Below the pieces are notes generated by a model. It did not search any database and was not told where the DNA came from. It saw only the letters and a program-made list of their open reading frames with translations. Below are positions 8,578 through 17,865 of a stretch of 64,000 nt of DNA, in pieces. Made by a program: the position numbers and the translations under genes. Positions within the stretch are counted from its first letter, which is position 1; every line of letters begins with the position of its first letter. The DNA is from Flavobacterium aeripolare (lineage in GTDB: Bacteria; Bacteroidota; Bacteroidia; Flavobacteriales; Flavobacteriaceae). The stretch is taken from assembly GCF_013294025.1 (NCBI RefSeq), contig NZ_JABSNL010000001.1, positions 103,997-167,996 on the forward strand. The letters run 5' to 3'.

Positions 8578-11205
8578 ATGTCTCCATCTAAACAGATTTG
8601 TCTTTTCTTTTTACTTGCCATCACAACTTGTGGTGCACAGGTAGCAGTGCATAAAGATGCCTCAAAAACTTTTGAAGAACGCGCTTCTTTTTTGGTTTCG
8701 AAAATGACATTGGAAGAGAAGGTTTCTCAAATGACCTACAACTCTGCTGCAATAGATAGATTAGAAATTCCTGAAATGAACTGGTGGAACGAATGCCTAC
8801 ACGGAGTAGCTCGTGCGGGAATTGCAACTGTTTTTCCGCAAGGAATCGGAATGAGTGCCATGTTTGATAGAAAGCAAATGTTCGAAAATGCCAATGCAAT
8901 CTCAGATGAAGCGAGAGCCAAACACCATGATTTTGTATCGAAAAATAAAAGAGGTATTCACCAAGGCTTGACTTTCTGGACACCCAACATTAATATTTTT
9001 AGAGATCCAAGATGGGGTCGCGGAATGGAGACTTACGGAGAAGATCCTTATTTAACGGGAGAATTGGGGGTACAATTTATAAAAGGTTTACAAGGGAACG
9101 ATCCTAAATATTACAAACTGATCGCAACAGCCAAACATTTTGTGGTACACAGCGGACCAGAAGCGAGTCGTCATAGTTTTAATGTAGACCCATCCGATTT
9201 TGATATGTTGAATACCTACAGTCCACAATTCGAAAAAGTGGTGAAGGAATCGGGCGTGTATTCTGTAATGTGTGCATATAACAGCTTCAAAGGTGTGCCT
9301 TGTTGCGGGAACAAACAATTAAGTGATTTATTGAGAAAAGATTGGGGTTTCAAAGGATATATCGTGTCTGACTGTTGGGCAGTGACTGATTTCTATAACA
9401 AAGGAGCACATGAAGTAGTACAAACTAAAGAGCAAGCATCTGCAATGGCCGTACAAGCGGGAACCGACTTAAATTGTGGAGATTCTTATCCTTCATTGGT
9501 GAAAGCCGTAGAACAAGGTTTGATTTCTGAAGATGAACTAAGCGTTTCTGTAGAAAGATTGGTAGAAGCACGATTAAAACTTGGCTTGTTTGCACCAAAG
9601 GGCGATGTGAAGTATGAAGATATTCCTTATAGTGTAGTAGATTCAGAAGTACATCGTTTACTAGCACTTCAATCTGCTAGAAAATCAATGGTTTTATTAA
9701 AAAATAATAACCTCTTGCCATTAAGCAAAAATTTGAAAAAAGTAGCGGTTATTGGTCCAAATGCAAACGATGCCGATGTGTTACTTGGAAACTACAACGG
9801 TTTTCCGTCACAACCAATTACACCTTTGCAAGGGATTAAAAATAAATTGCCAAATGCCAATGTGAGTTTTGCACAAGGGTGTAGACTAGCAGATGGTTTG
9901 CCAATTTTAGAAGCAGTTCCTGCAGCTGTTTTATATACCGACAGCAAATTAAAAAATAAAGGTTTGAAAGCGGAATATTTTTCGAATACCACTTTAAAAG
10001 GTAACCCATCGCACAAGCAAATCGATAAAAATGTTGACTTTTTGTGGGCAACAACTCCTCCATTCTCAGATATGAGTTATGATAAATATTCAGTTCGCTG
10101 GACGGGATATCTTTCGGTTCCCAAATCAGGTCGCTATGCGATAGGAGGGCAATCTTATTCTGGAATGAAATTGTATGTTGATGATAAATTAATTGTCGAA
10201 AGTGATAATGTTTATGAGCCTAAAACAGAATACGAGTATTTAGACTTAGAAGCAAACAAAGCCTATAAAATTAAATTAGAATACAAGCAAGACAATTCAG
10301 AGCATGCTATTATGCGTTTTTTATGGGAAGCGCCTAATGAAAATCTTGAAAAAGAAGCAATGGCGTTGGCTGAAGCATCTGATGTTGTCGTTTTTTGTAT
10401 GGGGTTGAGTCCGCTTTTAGAAGGAGAGGAAATGAAAGTGAAAGTAGACGGTTTTGCAGGTGGTGATCGTGTAGATATCAAACTACCAGCTTCTCAAACT
10501 AATTTGATGAAAAAAATAAGCACACTAGGGAAACCAATGGTTTTGGTTTTGCTAAATGGTAGTGCGCTTGCCATCAATTGGGAAAACGATAATATTTCAG
10601 CAATTCTAGAAGCTTGGTATCCTGGACAAGCGGGAGGAACTGCAATTGCCGATATTTTATTTGGTGATTACAATCCATCAGGACGTTTGCCTCTTACTTT
10701 TTATAAAGACATTAATGATATTCCAGCTTTTGATGATTACAACATGAAAGGCAAAACCTATCGTTATTTTCAAGGAAAACCCTTGTATGAATTTGGTTTT
10801 GGGTTGAGTTATACCACCTTTAAATACAGCAATTTGGTTTTAGACAAAAAACAAGCAACCAACAAAGAAATTCTACTTTCAGTTGATGTTACTAATACCG
10901 GAAAAGTAGATGGTGACGAAGTAACGGAATTGTATATGAAAAGTGCCAAAGACGATTTTCAAAATACCATAAGAACATTGGTTGGTTTTGAAAGAACTTT
11001 TCTAAAAGCAGGTGAAACAAAGACTATTTCGTTTAAAGTGCAACCAAAACAATTGGCACAAATCAATGCTGATGTAAAAATGGAAGTAAGTCCAGGCGAT
11101 TACACTTTTTCTGTAGGAGGAGCACAACCAAATGAGGAAAGAGTAAAAGAAGCCAATGTGGTTGTTAGCACAGTTACTTTAAAAGGAAACCCATTCAAAA
11201 TTTAA
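8578..11205 (+). CDS. GH3 beta-xylosidase/beta-glucosidase with PA14 insert
   Basis: Exo-acting glycosidase that should release xylose or glucose from short oligosaccharides, probably in the periplasm. A signal peptide covers about residues 1-20. The N-terminal GH3 barrel includes KHFVVHSGPE near 186 and the nucleophile Asp265 in YIVSDCWA. The C-terminal alpha/beta domain begins near 380 and is interrupted by a PA14 domain (about 460-585, YFSNTTLKGNP to FLWEAP). It resumes with the LEGEE loop, where the acid/base Glu is expected. An Fn3-like domain closes the protein. PA14 inserts of this kind alter access to the active site. Xylosidase is preferred over glucosidase only from context. Confidence 0.88.
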   Translation: MSPSKQICLFFLLAITTCGAQVAVHKDASKTFEERASFLVSKMTLEEKVSQMTYNSAAIDRLEIPEMNWWNECLHGVARAGIATVFPQGIGMSAMFDRKQMFENANAISDEARAKHHDFVSKNKRGIHQGLTFWTPNINIFRDPRWGRGMETYGEDPYLTGELGVQFIKGLQGNDPKYYKLIATAKHFVVHSGPEASRHSFNVDPSDFDMLNTYSPQFEKVVKESGVYSVMCAYNSFKGVPCCGNKQLSDLLRKDWGFKGYIVSDCWAVTDFYNKGAHEVVQTKEQASAMAVQAGTDLNCGDSYPSLVKAVEQGLISEDELSVSVERLVEARLKLGLFAPKGDVKYEDIPYSVVDSEVHRLLALQSARKSMVLLKNNNLLPLSKNLKKVAVIGPNANDADVLLGNYNGFPSQPITPLQGIKNKLPNANVSFAQGCRLADGLPILEAVPAAVLYTDSKLKNKGLKAEYFSNTTLKGNPSHKQIDKNVDFLWATTPPFSDMSYDKYSVRWTGYLSVPKSGRYAIGGQSYSGMKLYVDDKLIVESDNVYEPKTEYEYLDLEANKAYKIKLEYKQDNSEHAIMRFLWEAPNENLEKEAMALAEASDVVVFCMGLSPLLEGEEMKVKVDGFAGGDRVDIKLPASQTNLMKKISTLGKPMVLVLLNGSALAINWENDNISAILEAWYPGQAGGTAIADILFGDYNPSGRLPLTFYKDINDIPAFDDYNMKGKTYRYFQGKPLYEFGFGLSYTTFKYSNLVLDKKQATNKEILLSVDVTNTGKVDGDEVTELYMKSAKDDFQNTIRTLVGFERTFLKAGETKTISFKVQPKQLAQINADVKMEVSPGDYTFSVGGAQPNEERVKEANVVVSTVTLKGNPFKI

Positions 11206-11215
11206 TTAAAACATT

Positions 11216-12331
11216 ATGAAAATAGTTTATAGTCTATCAATTACGGCATTATTCCTTTTTAGCATAGCGACCAATGGTCAAGTTAGTACTAAAAAAACTA
11301 AAGGACACACCGTTGTTTCTATCGAAAAAGATAATTTTTTAATCAATGGAAAAATAATCAATAAGGGTAAAACTTGGAAAGGTAAACCTATTGAAGGATT
11401 GTTGTTTAATTCCAGAATGGTGCAAGCGACTTTTGATGATGAGAATCCAGAAACAGCTGTTTTATGGAAATATCCCGACACTCAAAAATGGAGTGCCGAT
11501 CGCAATACAGACGAGTTTGTTGCTGCCATGTCAGAATGGAAATCGTATGGATTAAACGCGATTACCGTGAATTTACAAGGTGGTAGTCCAACAGGGTATG
11601 GGAATAAAAATTGGATCAACTCGGCTTTTACTGCTGATGGTTCGATTAAACCAGCCTACTGGAACCGATTGACAAAAGTGCTTAAAAAGGCCGATGAGTT
11701 AGAAATGGTCGTAATGATAGGATTATTTTATTTTGGACAAGACCAACTTTTAGCAGATGAAAAAGCAGTAATCAATGCTGTGGACAATACAATAAACGGA
11801 CTTCATGATACGGGCTATAAAAACATTCTTATCGAAGTTGTGAATGAATGTGATTTACCGTATTACGACCACAAAATCTTAACGGAAAGTGGTATGGCGA
11901 CATTGATTAATAGAGTAAAAAATAACAAAAGAGGAAACTTTAGGTATTTAGTATCCACAAGTTTTCAAGGTGCTTCGATTCCAACTTCTAGTGTGATAGA
12001 AGCGTCTGATTATATTCTACTTCATGCGAACGCTGTTGAAGATCCAAAAGGTGTGGCAACAATGATCGAAAAAACAAAACAAGTGCCTGGTTACAGTTTA
12101 AAACCAATTGTTTTTAATGAAGATGACCATTATGAATTTGATAAAGAAGAAAACAATTTCAAAACAGCAATCGAGAACAAATCTTCATGGGGTTTCTTTG
12201 ATTTTAGAAGAGAAGGGGAAACAAATATTGAAGAAGGATTTCAAAGTGTTCCTGTAGATTGGAAAGTGAGTTCTGCACGAAAGAAAGCTTTTTTTGAATA
12301 CGTGAAAACCATTGTAAATAGCGCAGAATGA
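11216..12331 (+). CDS. Secreted clan GH-A-like TIM-barrel hydrolase, family unassigned
   Basis: A 371-residue exported protein (signal peptide about 1-21, cleavage near NGQ) with the layout of a clan GH-A glycosidase. IEVVNEC carries a candidate acid/base Glu211 after strand 4, and IVFNEDDH carries a candidate nucleophile Glu302 after strand 7. The N-terminal part has a small beta segment before the barrel. It resembles distant GH5-type cellulase-like proteins, but I cannot place it in a named family. It starts 11 bases after the GH3 gene, and its stop overlaps the next ATG by four bases, so it is translated with the two exo-enzymes. Confidence 0.65.
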   Translation: MKIVYSLSITALFLFSIATNGQVSTKKTKGHTVVSIEKDNFLINGKIINKGKTWKGKPIEGLLFNSRMVQATFDDENPETAVLWKYPDTQKWSADRNTDEFVAAMSEWKSYGLNAITVNLQGGSPTGYGNKNWINSAFTADGSIKPAYWNRLTKVLKKADELEMVVMIGLFYFGQDQLLADEKAVINAVDNTINGLHDTGYKNILIEVVNECDLPYYDHKILTESGMATLINRVKNNKRGNFRYLVSTSFQGASIPTSSVIEASDYILLHANAVEDPKGVATMIEKTKQVPGYSLKPIVFNEDDHYEFDKEENNFKTAIENKSSWGFFDFRREGETNIEEGFQSVPVDWKVSSARKKAFFEYVKTIVNSAE

Positions 12332-13968
12332 AAAAATATTTAATTGTATTAGTTCTTTTTTGTGCCAATGTAATTCTTGCTCAAAATACGACGGTGGTTC
12401 AAAATCCTATTCTAAAAGGGTTTTATCCTGATCCTAGTATTTGCAGAGTAGGAGAGGATTACTATTTGGTCAATTCTACCTTTTCTTATTTCCCAGGACT
12501 GCCTATTTTTCATTCGAAAGATCTGGCGCATTGGGAACAAATAGGAAATGCAATGGACAGAACTACGCAATTAAATCTGGACGGTTTAGGAATCTCAAGA
12601 GGTTTATTTGCGCCAGCGATCCGCTACAACAACGGGACTTTTTACATCACATGTACTTTGATAGATAACGGAAATAATTTTGTGATTACGACTACAGATT
12701 TATCCAAAGGCTGGAGTGATCCCGTTTGGCTTCCAGAAGTCGAAGGGATTGATCCTTCCTTATTTTTTGATGATACAAATCGTGGGTATATCATTTATAA
12801 TAGTGATCCTCCCAACAAAGTTTCGGTTTATGACGGGCATCGCTCGATAAAAATAGTAGAATTTGATCTTGCCACAAATAAAGTAATCAGCAGTCCTGAA
12901 ATTATCGTTAATGGGGGAGCTGATATAAGTCAAAAACCAGTTTGGATTGAAGGGCCACATATTTTTAAAAAGGATGGTTTTTATTATTTAATAGCTGCTG
13001 AAGGCGGAACGGATGTTAACCATTCGGAAGTAGTTTTTAGAAGTAAAAATGTTTTAGGGCCGTATGAATCGTACGCTCAAAATCCAATTTTGACACAGCG
13101 AAATTTAGATCCTAATCGCAAAGATCCTGTAACATCAACAGGTCATGCTGATTTTGTTGAAGATACTAATGGCAATTGGTATGCGGTTTTTCTTGGTTGT
13201 CGTCCTTATGAGGGAGGATTTTTTAATACCGGAAGAGAAACTTTTATGGCGCCCGTATCTTGGGAAAAAGGTTGGCCAAAAATTAACTTAGAAGGTGAAG
13301 TCGTTAAAAAGAATTACACTTTAAAAACGAAACCTGCTACAACAATCAAAAGCAATCGAGATCTGTTTGTAGATGAATTTAATGGAACGTCTTTAGATTA
13401 TCAATGGATGTTTTTAAGAACACCACATGAAAAATGGTACTCTTTAGATTCTAAAAAAGGAGCTCTTACTATACAAACAAGACCAGAAACAGTTTCAGGA
13501 ACTGGTAATCCTAGTTTCGTAGGCTTTAGACAACAACATTTAGTAGGCGAAGTAAGCACCGAAATGGAGTTTTCGACTAAGAAAGAAAATGAAAAATCAG
13601 GATTAATAGTTTTCCAAAATGAATCTCATTTTTACTATTTCTGCCAGTCGGTAAAGAATAATATAAACGTAGTGCAGCTGTACAAATCCAATGGTGAGGC
13701 AGTTGATGAAATCAAATCGGTTACAATTGATAGTAAGGGAAAATTATTTTTGAAGATAGTTGCCAATGGACCAGTTTATAGTTTCGAATATTCTTTCGAT
13801 AATAAAAAATGGAGTACGCTGGAAGATCAAGTGGATGCCAAATTTTTAAGTACGCAAGTTGGCGGTGGTTTTGTAGGTGCATTTTATGCCATGTACACCA
13901 CCTCAATGGGACAAGAAAGTGATAATCAAGCCCAATTTAATTGGTTCAAAAATTCGAATACAAAGTAA
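12328..13968 (+). CDS. Secreted GH43 beta-xylosidase/alpha-L-arabinofuranosidase
   Basis: Five-bladed propeller glycosidase for xylan side or end groups. The signal peptide ends near residue 19 (LAQ). The GH43 triad is visible: Asp35 in GFYPDPSI (base), Asp142 in GIDPSLFF (modulator) and Glu208 in WIEGPH (acid). Residues about 340-546 form the C-terminal beta-sandwich (DEFNGTSLDYQWMF onwards) typical of GH43 xylosidases. Its ATG overlaps the preceding stop (ATGA), showing translational coupling. Xylosidase and arabinofuranosidase activities cannot be separated from sequence here. Confidence 0.9.
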   Translation: MKKYLIVLVLFCANVILAQNTTVVQNPILKGFYPDPSICRVGEDYYLVNSTFSYFPGLPIFHSKDLAHWEQIGNAMDRTTQLNLDGLGISRGLFAPAIRYNNGTFYITCTLIDNGNNFVITTTDLSKGWSDPVWLPEVEGIDPSLFFDDTNRGYIIYNSDPPNKVSVYDGHRSIKIVEFDLATNKVISSPEIIVNGGADISQKPVWIEGPHIFKKDGFYYLIAAEGGTDVNHSEVVFRSKNVLGPYESYAQNPILTQRNLDPNRKDPVTSTGHADFVEDTNGNWYAVFLGCRPYEGGFFNTGRETFMAPVSWEKGWPKINLEGEVVKKNYTLKTKPATTIKSNRDLFVDEFNGTSLDYQWMFLRTPHEKWYSLDSKKGALTIQTRPETVSGTGNPSFVGFRQQHLVGEVSTEMEFSTKKENEKSGLIVFQNESHFYYFCQSVKNNINVVQLYKSNGEAVDEIKSVTIDSKGKLFLKIVANGPVYSFEYSFDNKKWSTLEDQVDAKFLSTQVGGGFVGAFYAMYTTSMGQESDNQAQFNWFKNSNTK

Positions 13969-14006
13969 GATATAGTTAATATAAAAATTGATTTAAAAAA
14001 CAAAAT

Positions 14007-15128
14007 ATGAAAATAGTAAATAGCAAAACGGCTACAATTATATTGGCAGGGGTTTTAATGATGAGTTGTCAGGCTAAAAAAGAAGCTGTAAGTACTGCAC
14101 CAACATTAAAAAGCGCTTATAAACAAGATTTTTACATAGGTACTGCTCTTAGTGCGGATCAAATCAATGAAAAAGATGCTGATGTAAATAACTTGATTAA
14201 ATCACAATTTAGTGCTATTTCTCCAGAGAATAATTTAAAATGTGAAATGATTCATCCAAAATGGGATGAGTACACTTTTGATGTAGCAGACAAATATGTG
14301 GCTTATGGAAAAAAGAATAACATGTTTGTTGTAGGTCATGCACTTATATGGCACGAGCAATTGTCTCCATTTGTACTTGCAATAAAAAGCAAAGATTCAT
14401 TGAGCATGTTTATGCAAAATCACATTAGTACTGTTGCCGGAAGATACAAAGGTAAAATAGATGGATGGGATGTTGTAAATGAGGCTTTAAACGAAGATGG
14501 AACGTATAGAAAATCTATATTTTTCGAAAAATTAGGTGATGACTTCTTAGTAACCGCTTTCAAGTTAGCCGAAAAAGCAGCTCCAAATACGGAATTGTAT
14601 TATAATGATTTTAATATCGAGCAACCGGTAAAAAGAGAGGGAGCTATTCGATTATTAAAGAAAATAAAAGATAGTGGTGCTCGCATTGACGGAGTTGGTA
14701 TCCAAGGACACTGGAGCCTTGATGGTTTACCATTAAAAGATATTGAAGAAAGTATAATTGCTTATTCTAAATTAGGATTGAAGGTGATGATTACGGAACT
14801 AGATATATCTGTTTTACCAGTGCCAGAGAAGTTAGTAGGTGCCAATGTAGATCAGAATTTTGAAGAAGATGCCAAAATGAATCCGTACACTAATGGAGTT
14901 CCAGACAGTATTCAAGTGAAACTTGCCCAACGATATGAAGATTTATTCAAAGTTTTTTTGAAGCATAAAGACAAAATTGGTCGTGTTACTTTTTGGGGAG
15001 TAAATGACAGTCAGTCGTGGTTAAACAATTGGCCTATCAAAAACAGAACAAATTATCCATTGCTTTTCGATCGAAATAATAAGACTAACAAAGCATACGA
15101 TCAAGTAATGGCTTTGAAGAAAAAATAG
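14007..15128 (+). CDS. GH10 endo-beta-1,4-xylanase lipoprotein
   Basis: Second GH10 enzyme of the locus, close to a bare catalytic module. The lipobox MMSC gives the lipidated cysteine at residue 21. The barrel spans about 35-372, with GHALIWHEQ near 110, acid/base Glu159 in WDVVNEA and nucleophile Glu264 in MITELD. It lacks the Fn3-like domain of the first GH10 and lies among the exo-enzymes, 38 bases after GH43. It probably acts on imported xylo-oligosaccharides at the periplasmic side, though the lipid anchor could place it on either membrane. Confidence 0.92.
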   Translation: MKIVNSKTATIILAGVLMMSCQAKKEAVSTAPTLKSAYKQDFYIGTALSADQINEKDADVNNLIKSQFSAISPENNLKCEMIHPKWDEYTFDVADKYVAYGKKNNMFVVGHALIWHEQLSPFVLAIKSKDSLSMFMQNHISTVAGRYKGKIDGWDVVNEALNEDGTYRKSIFFEKLGDDFLVTAFKLAEKAAPNTELYYNDFNIEQPVKREGAIRLLKKIKDSGARIDGVGIQGHWSLDGLPLKDIEESIIAYSKLGLKVMITELDISVLPVPEKLVGANVDQNFEEDAKMNPYTNGVPDSIQVKLAQRYEDLFKVFLKHKDKIGRVTFWGVNDSQSWLNNWPIKNRTNYPLLFDRNNKTNKAYDQVMALKKK

Positions 15129-15197
15129 AGCGATTGTAACTAGTAGTAGTGCAAACTGCTTCAAATTATATGATTAACCGTTAATTATACTAAAATT

Positions 15198-15284
15198 AAA
15201 AAAGCACGCAAATTTCGCAAATTCAAAATTGATTCACAGTAGTAAATCTGCCAAAATCTCTATAATCTGCGTGCCATATTTTTT
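15198..15284. repeat. Intergenic palindromic (REP-like) element, copy 1
   Basis: An imperfect inverted repeat in which AAAAAAGCACGCA (15198-15210) faces TGCGTGC (15268-15274) and a T run. The inner part contains AAATCTGCCAAAATCT. The same words, TCTGCCAAA and CTGCGTGC, recur in the element at 20455-20530, so this belongs to a dispersed family. Confidence 0.55.
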
Positions 15285-15333
15285 ATCTAGTATGTAAAGC
15301 TAACAATCAAATTAAATAAAATAAAAAGAGATT

Positions 15334-16341
15334 ATGATACGACTTTCTAGACTTTCGAAAATATTGGTATTATCGATGCTCACTTTATTTTGTCAACAAG
15401 GGATTGCACAATCTTTCGATAATTATAAATGGGAAACCTTGGCCTGTACAGGAGAACCTGCAGCACGACATGAAGCGGCATTTGCTGAAGTTGGCGGTAA
15501 ATTTTACCTGCTTGGCGGTCGACGTATTCAAGAAGTGTCCATTTTTAATCCTGAAACAAATACATGGACATCAGGTGCCAAACCGCCAATTGAATTGCAC
15601 CATTTTCAAAGTTTTTCTTATAAAGGGAAAATTTATATCGTTGGCGCTGCTACGGGGCAATTCCCACACGAAACTCCAGTAGCTACAGCTTATGTTTATG
15701 ATCCTGAAAAGGACAGTTGGGAAAAAGGATTTTCGATGCCAGAGAATAGATTAAGATCCTCTACAACCACCAATGTTTATAAGGACAAACTTTATATTTC
15801 GGGTGGTATTATTGACGGTCACTGGGATGGACACGTAAGCTGGTTTGATGTTTACGATTTCAAAACAGGGAAATGGGAAAAACTAACTGATACACCTCGA
15901 GCTCGTGATCATGCTACCTCAGTAGTTTGTAAAGACAAATTATATGTATTGGGCGGAAGGGTTTCATCAGGCGCTATCGAAAAGGTTTTTGAATTAACAA
16001 TTCCAGAGGTGGATGTGTTTGATTTAAAATCTGGACAATGGAGCACACTTGCCAATCCTGTTCCTACGCAGCGTGCTGGTATTGCATCAATTTGTATTGG
16101 TGATAAAATTTTAGTTACTGGTGGTGAAAATGGAGATCAATTACTAGCACATAATGAAGTTGAAGTTTTAGATACAAAAACCGGAATTTGGAGTACGCTA
16201 CCCTCTTTGGAGCGAGGTAGACATGGTACACAATTTATTTGGTACAAAAAAGAATTGTATATCGCTTCGGGCTGTGGCCAAAGAGGTGGCGAACCAGAGT
16301 TAAAATCAATCGAGCGCTTTAGTGATAAAACGATTAAATAA
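15334..16341 (+). CDS. Exported Kelch-repeat beta-propeller protein
   Basis: A 335-residue protein with a signal peptide (about 1-25) followed by Kelch repeats of about 50 residues, each with the Gly-Gly and spaced Tyr/Trp signature (YLLGGR, YISGGI, YVLGGR, LVTGGE). It resembles exported Kelch proteins such as N-acetylneuraminate epimerase, but no catalytic motif is diagnostic. Within the xylan locus it lies just before the sugar symporter, so a role in binding or epimerising a sugar is possible and unproven. Confidence 0.75.
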   Translation: MIRLSRLSKILVLSMLTLFCQQGIAQSFDNYKWETLACTGEPAARHEAAFAEVGGKFYLLGGRRIQEVSIFNPETNTWTSGAKPPIELHHFQSFSYKGKIYIVGAATGQFPHETPVATAYVYDPEKDSWEKGFSMPENRLRSSTTTNVYKDKLYISGGIIDGHWDGHVSWFDVYDFKTGKWEKLTDTPRARDHATSVVCKDKLYVLGGRVSSGAIEKVFELTIPEVDVFDLKSGQWSTLANPVPTQRAGIASICIGDKILVTGGENGDQLLAHNEVEVLDTKTGIWSTLPSLERGRHGTQFIWYKKELYIASGCGQRGGEPELKSIERFSDKTIK

Positions 16342-16383
16342 TAGGAAACGTTTAGAAAGAATAACCATAAATAAAATTACAAA

Positions 16384-17859
16384 ATGAATAATACATCCCA
16401 AAAACTTTCGGTTTTAGAGAAAGTAGGTTACAGTTTAGGCGACTTTGCAGCCAATTTAATTTTCCAAACTTTGATGACCTTTTTGGCATTTTTCTACACC
16501 GATGTGTATAAGATTCCAGCAGGAACAGCCAGTGCGATTATCTTTTTTGGAGGGTTTATTGGTGCCTTTTTTAATATTATAATGGGTGCAGTTGCCGATA
16601 GAACAAGAACCCGTTGGGGAAAATTCAGACCTTGGATTTTATGGACTTCTTTGCCATTTGGAATCATCGCTATTTTGGCTTTCTCAACACCAGATTTCGG
16701 TCCAGATGGAAAAGTAATTTACGCTTTGGTGACTTATTTCTTATTGATATTAGTGTACTCGGCCAATAATTTACCGTATTCAGCTCTAAGCGGGGTTTTG
16801 ACTGGGGATATGGGACAACGTAACAGTTTGTCTTCGTATCGTTTTGTAGCGGTAATGTTTGCGCAATTTATCATTCAGGGATTGTTATTGCCTTTGGTTT
16901 TAATTTTGGGTCATGGCGACAAAGCAGCTGGTTTTAAAACGACCATGATGATTTTTGCAATAGCAGGAGTTATTTGTTTTATAATCACATTCTTGACTAC
17001 AAAAGAACGTATTGTTCCTAAAAAAGAACAAGAATCATCAGTAAAACAAGATTTACTCGATTTGTCTAAAAACAAGCCTTGGGTAATCATGCTTTTTGTT
17101 ACAATTTTGATTTTTGTTACGCTTTCGCTAAAAGGCGGAATGTACATTTATTACTTTAAATATTACTTAGATCCTGTTGCTCAAGCGACGTTTTTGCAGG
17201 ATATCGGATTTAATAATATGATTGCTGGATTAAATGATTCATTAATCGGAATGGGACTTACCGAGTTTCAATGGCCAAAAGATGCCCCTACATCTGCCTT
17301 TAGTTTGTTTAATTCTGGTGGGATTTTGTTCATGATTTTCGGAATTATGTTTTCAAAAGGATTGGCTGATAAATTCGGAAAAAGAAACATTTTTATTGCC
17401 TTTATATTCCTATCTGCTTTAAGCTTAGTGCAGTTCAATTTTTATGCGCCTACCTCTATAACGTTAGTATTTGTAACGCAAGTTGTACATGGATTTTTGT
17501 ACGGAATTACGATTCCGTTACTATGGGCAATGATTGCCGATGTAGCTGATTATAGCGAATGGAAAAACAACCGACGCGCTACTGCGATCATCTTTTCGGC
17601 TATGATTTTTGGTCTAAAAGTAGGTTTGAGTATTGGTGGAGCACTAGGTGCTTTTCTATTATCAAGATATGGTTATGTCGCTGAAGCAGCTAACCAAGCG
17701 CAATCTGCAATTGACGGAATTAAATTAGCCGTAAGTGTTTATCCAGGATTATTTTTTATCGCAAGTGCTGGTTTGGTATGTTTTTATATGATCGATAAAA
17801 AAATGGAAGTGCAGCTAGAAAGTGAATTAAAAGAAAGAAGAAGTAAAAATATAAATTAA
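16384..17859 (+). CDS. GPH-family sugar:cation symporter
   Basis: Inner-membrane importer of the glycoside-pentoside-hexuronide branch of the major facilitator superfamily. The 491 residues contain about 12 hydrophobic segments. The family motif ADRTRTRWGKFRPWILW lies after the second segment (about 75-91), and ADVADYSEWKNNRRA lies in the second half. It is followed after 6 bases by a GH43 without signal peptide. The pair therefore looks like import of xylo-oligosaccharides or xylosides followed by intracellular hydrolysis. The cation and exact sugar are unknown. Confidence 0.88.
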   Translation: MNNTSQKLSVLEKVGYSLGDFAANLIFQTLMTFLAFFYTDVYKIPAGTASAIIFFGGFIGAFFNIIMGAVADRTRTRWGKFRPWILWTSLPFGIIAILAFSTPDFGPDGKVIYALVTYFLLILVYSANNLPYSALSGVLTGDMGQRNSLSSYRFVAVMFAQFIIQGLLLPLVLILGHGDKAAGFKTTMMIFAIAGVICFIITFLTTKERIVPKKEQESSVKQDLLDLSKNKPWVIMLFVTILIFVTLSLKGGMYIYYFKYYLDPVAQATFLQDIGFNNMIAGLNDSLIGMGLTEFQWPKDAPTSAFSLFNSGGILFMIFGIMFSKGLADKFGKRNIFIAFIFLSALSLVQFNFYAPTSITLVFVTQVVHGFLYGITIPLLWAMIADVADYSEWKNNRRATAIIFSAMIFGLKVGLSIGGALGAFLLSRYGYVAEAANQAQSAIDGIKLAVSVYPGLFFIASAGLVCFYMIDKKMEVQLESELKERRSKNIN

Positions 17860-17865
17860 ATTATT

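Noticed and set aside
8621..8983. Minus-strand open frame of 120 codons inside the GH3 gene
   Set aside because: It lies wholly antisense to a strongly supported glycosidase, has no recognisable domain and mirrors codon bias of the coding strand.
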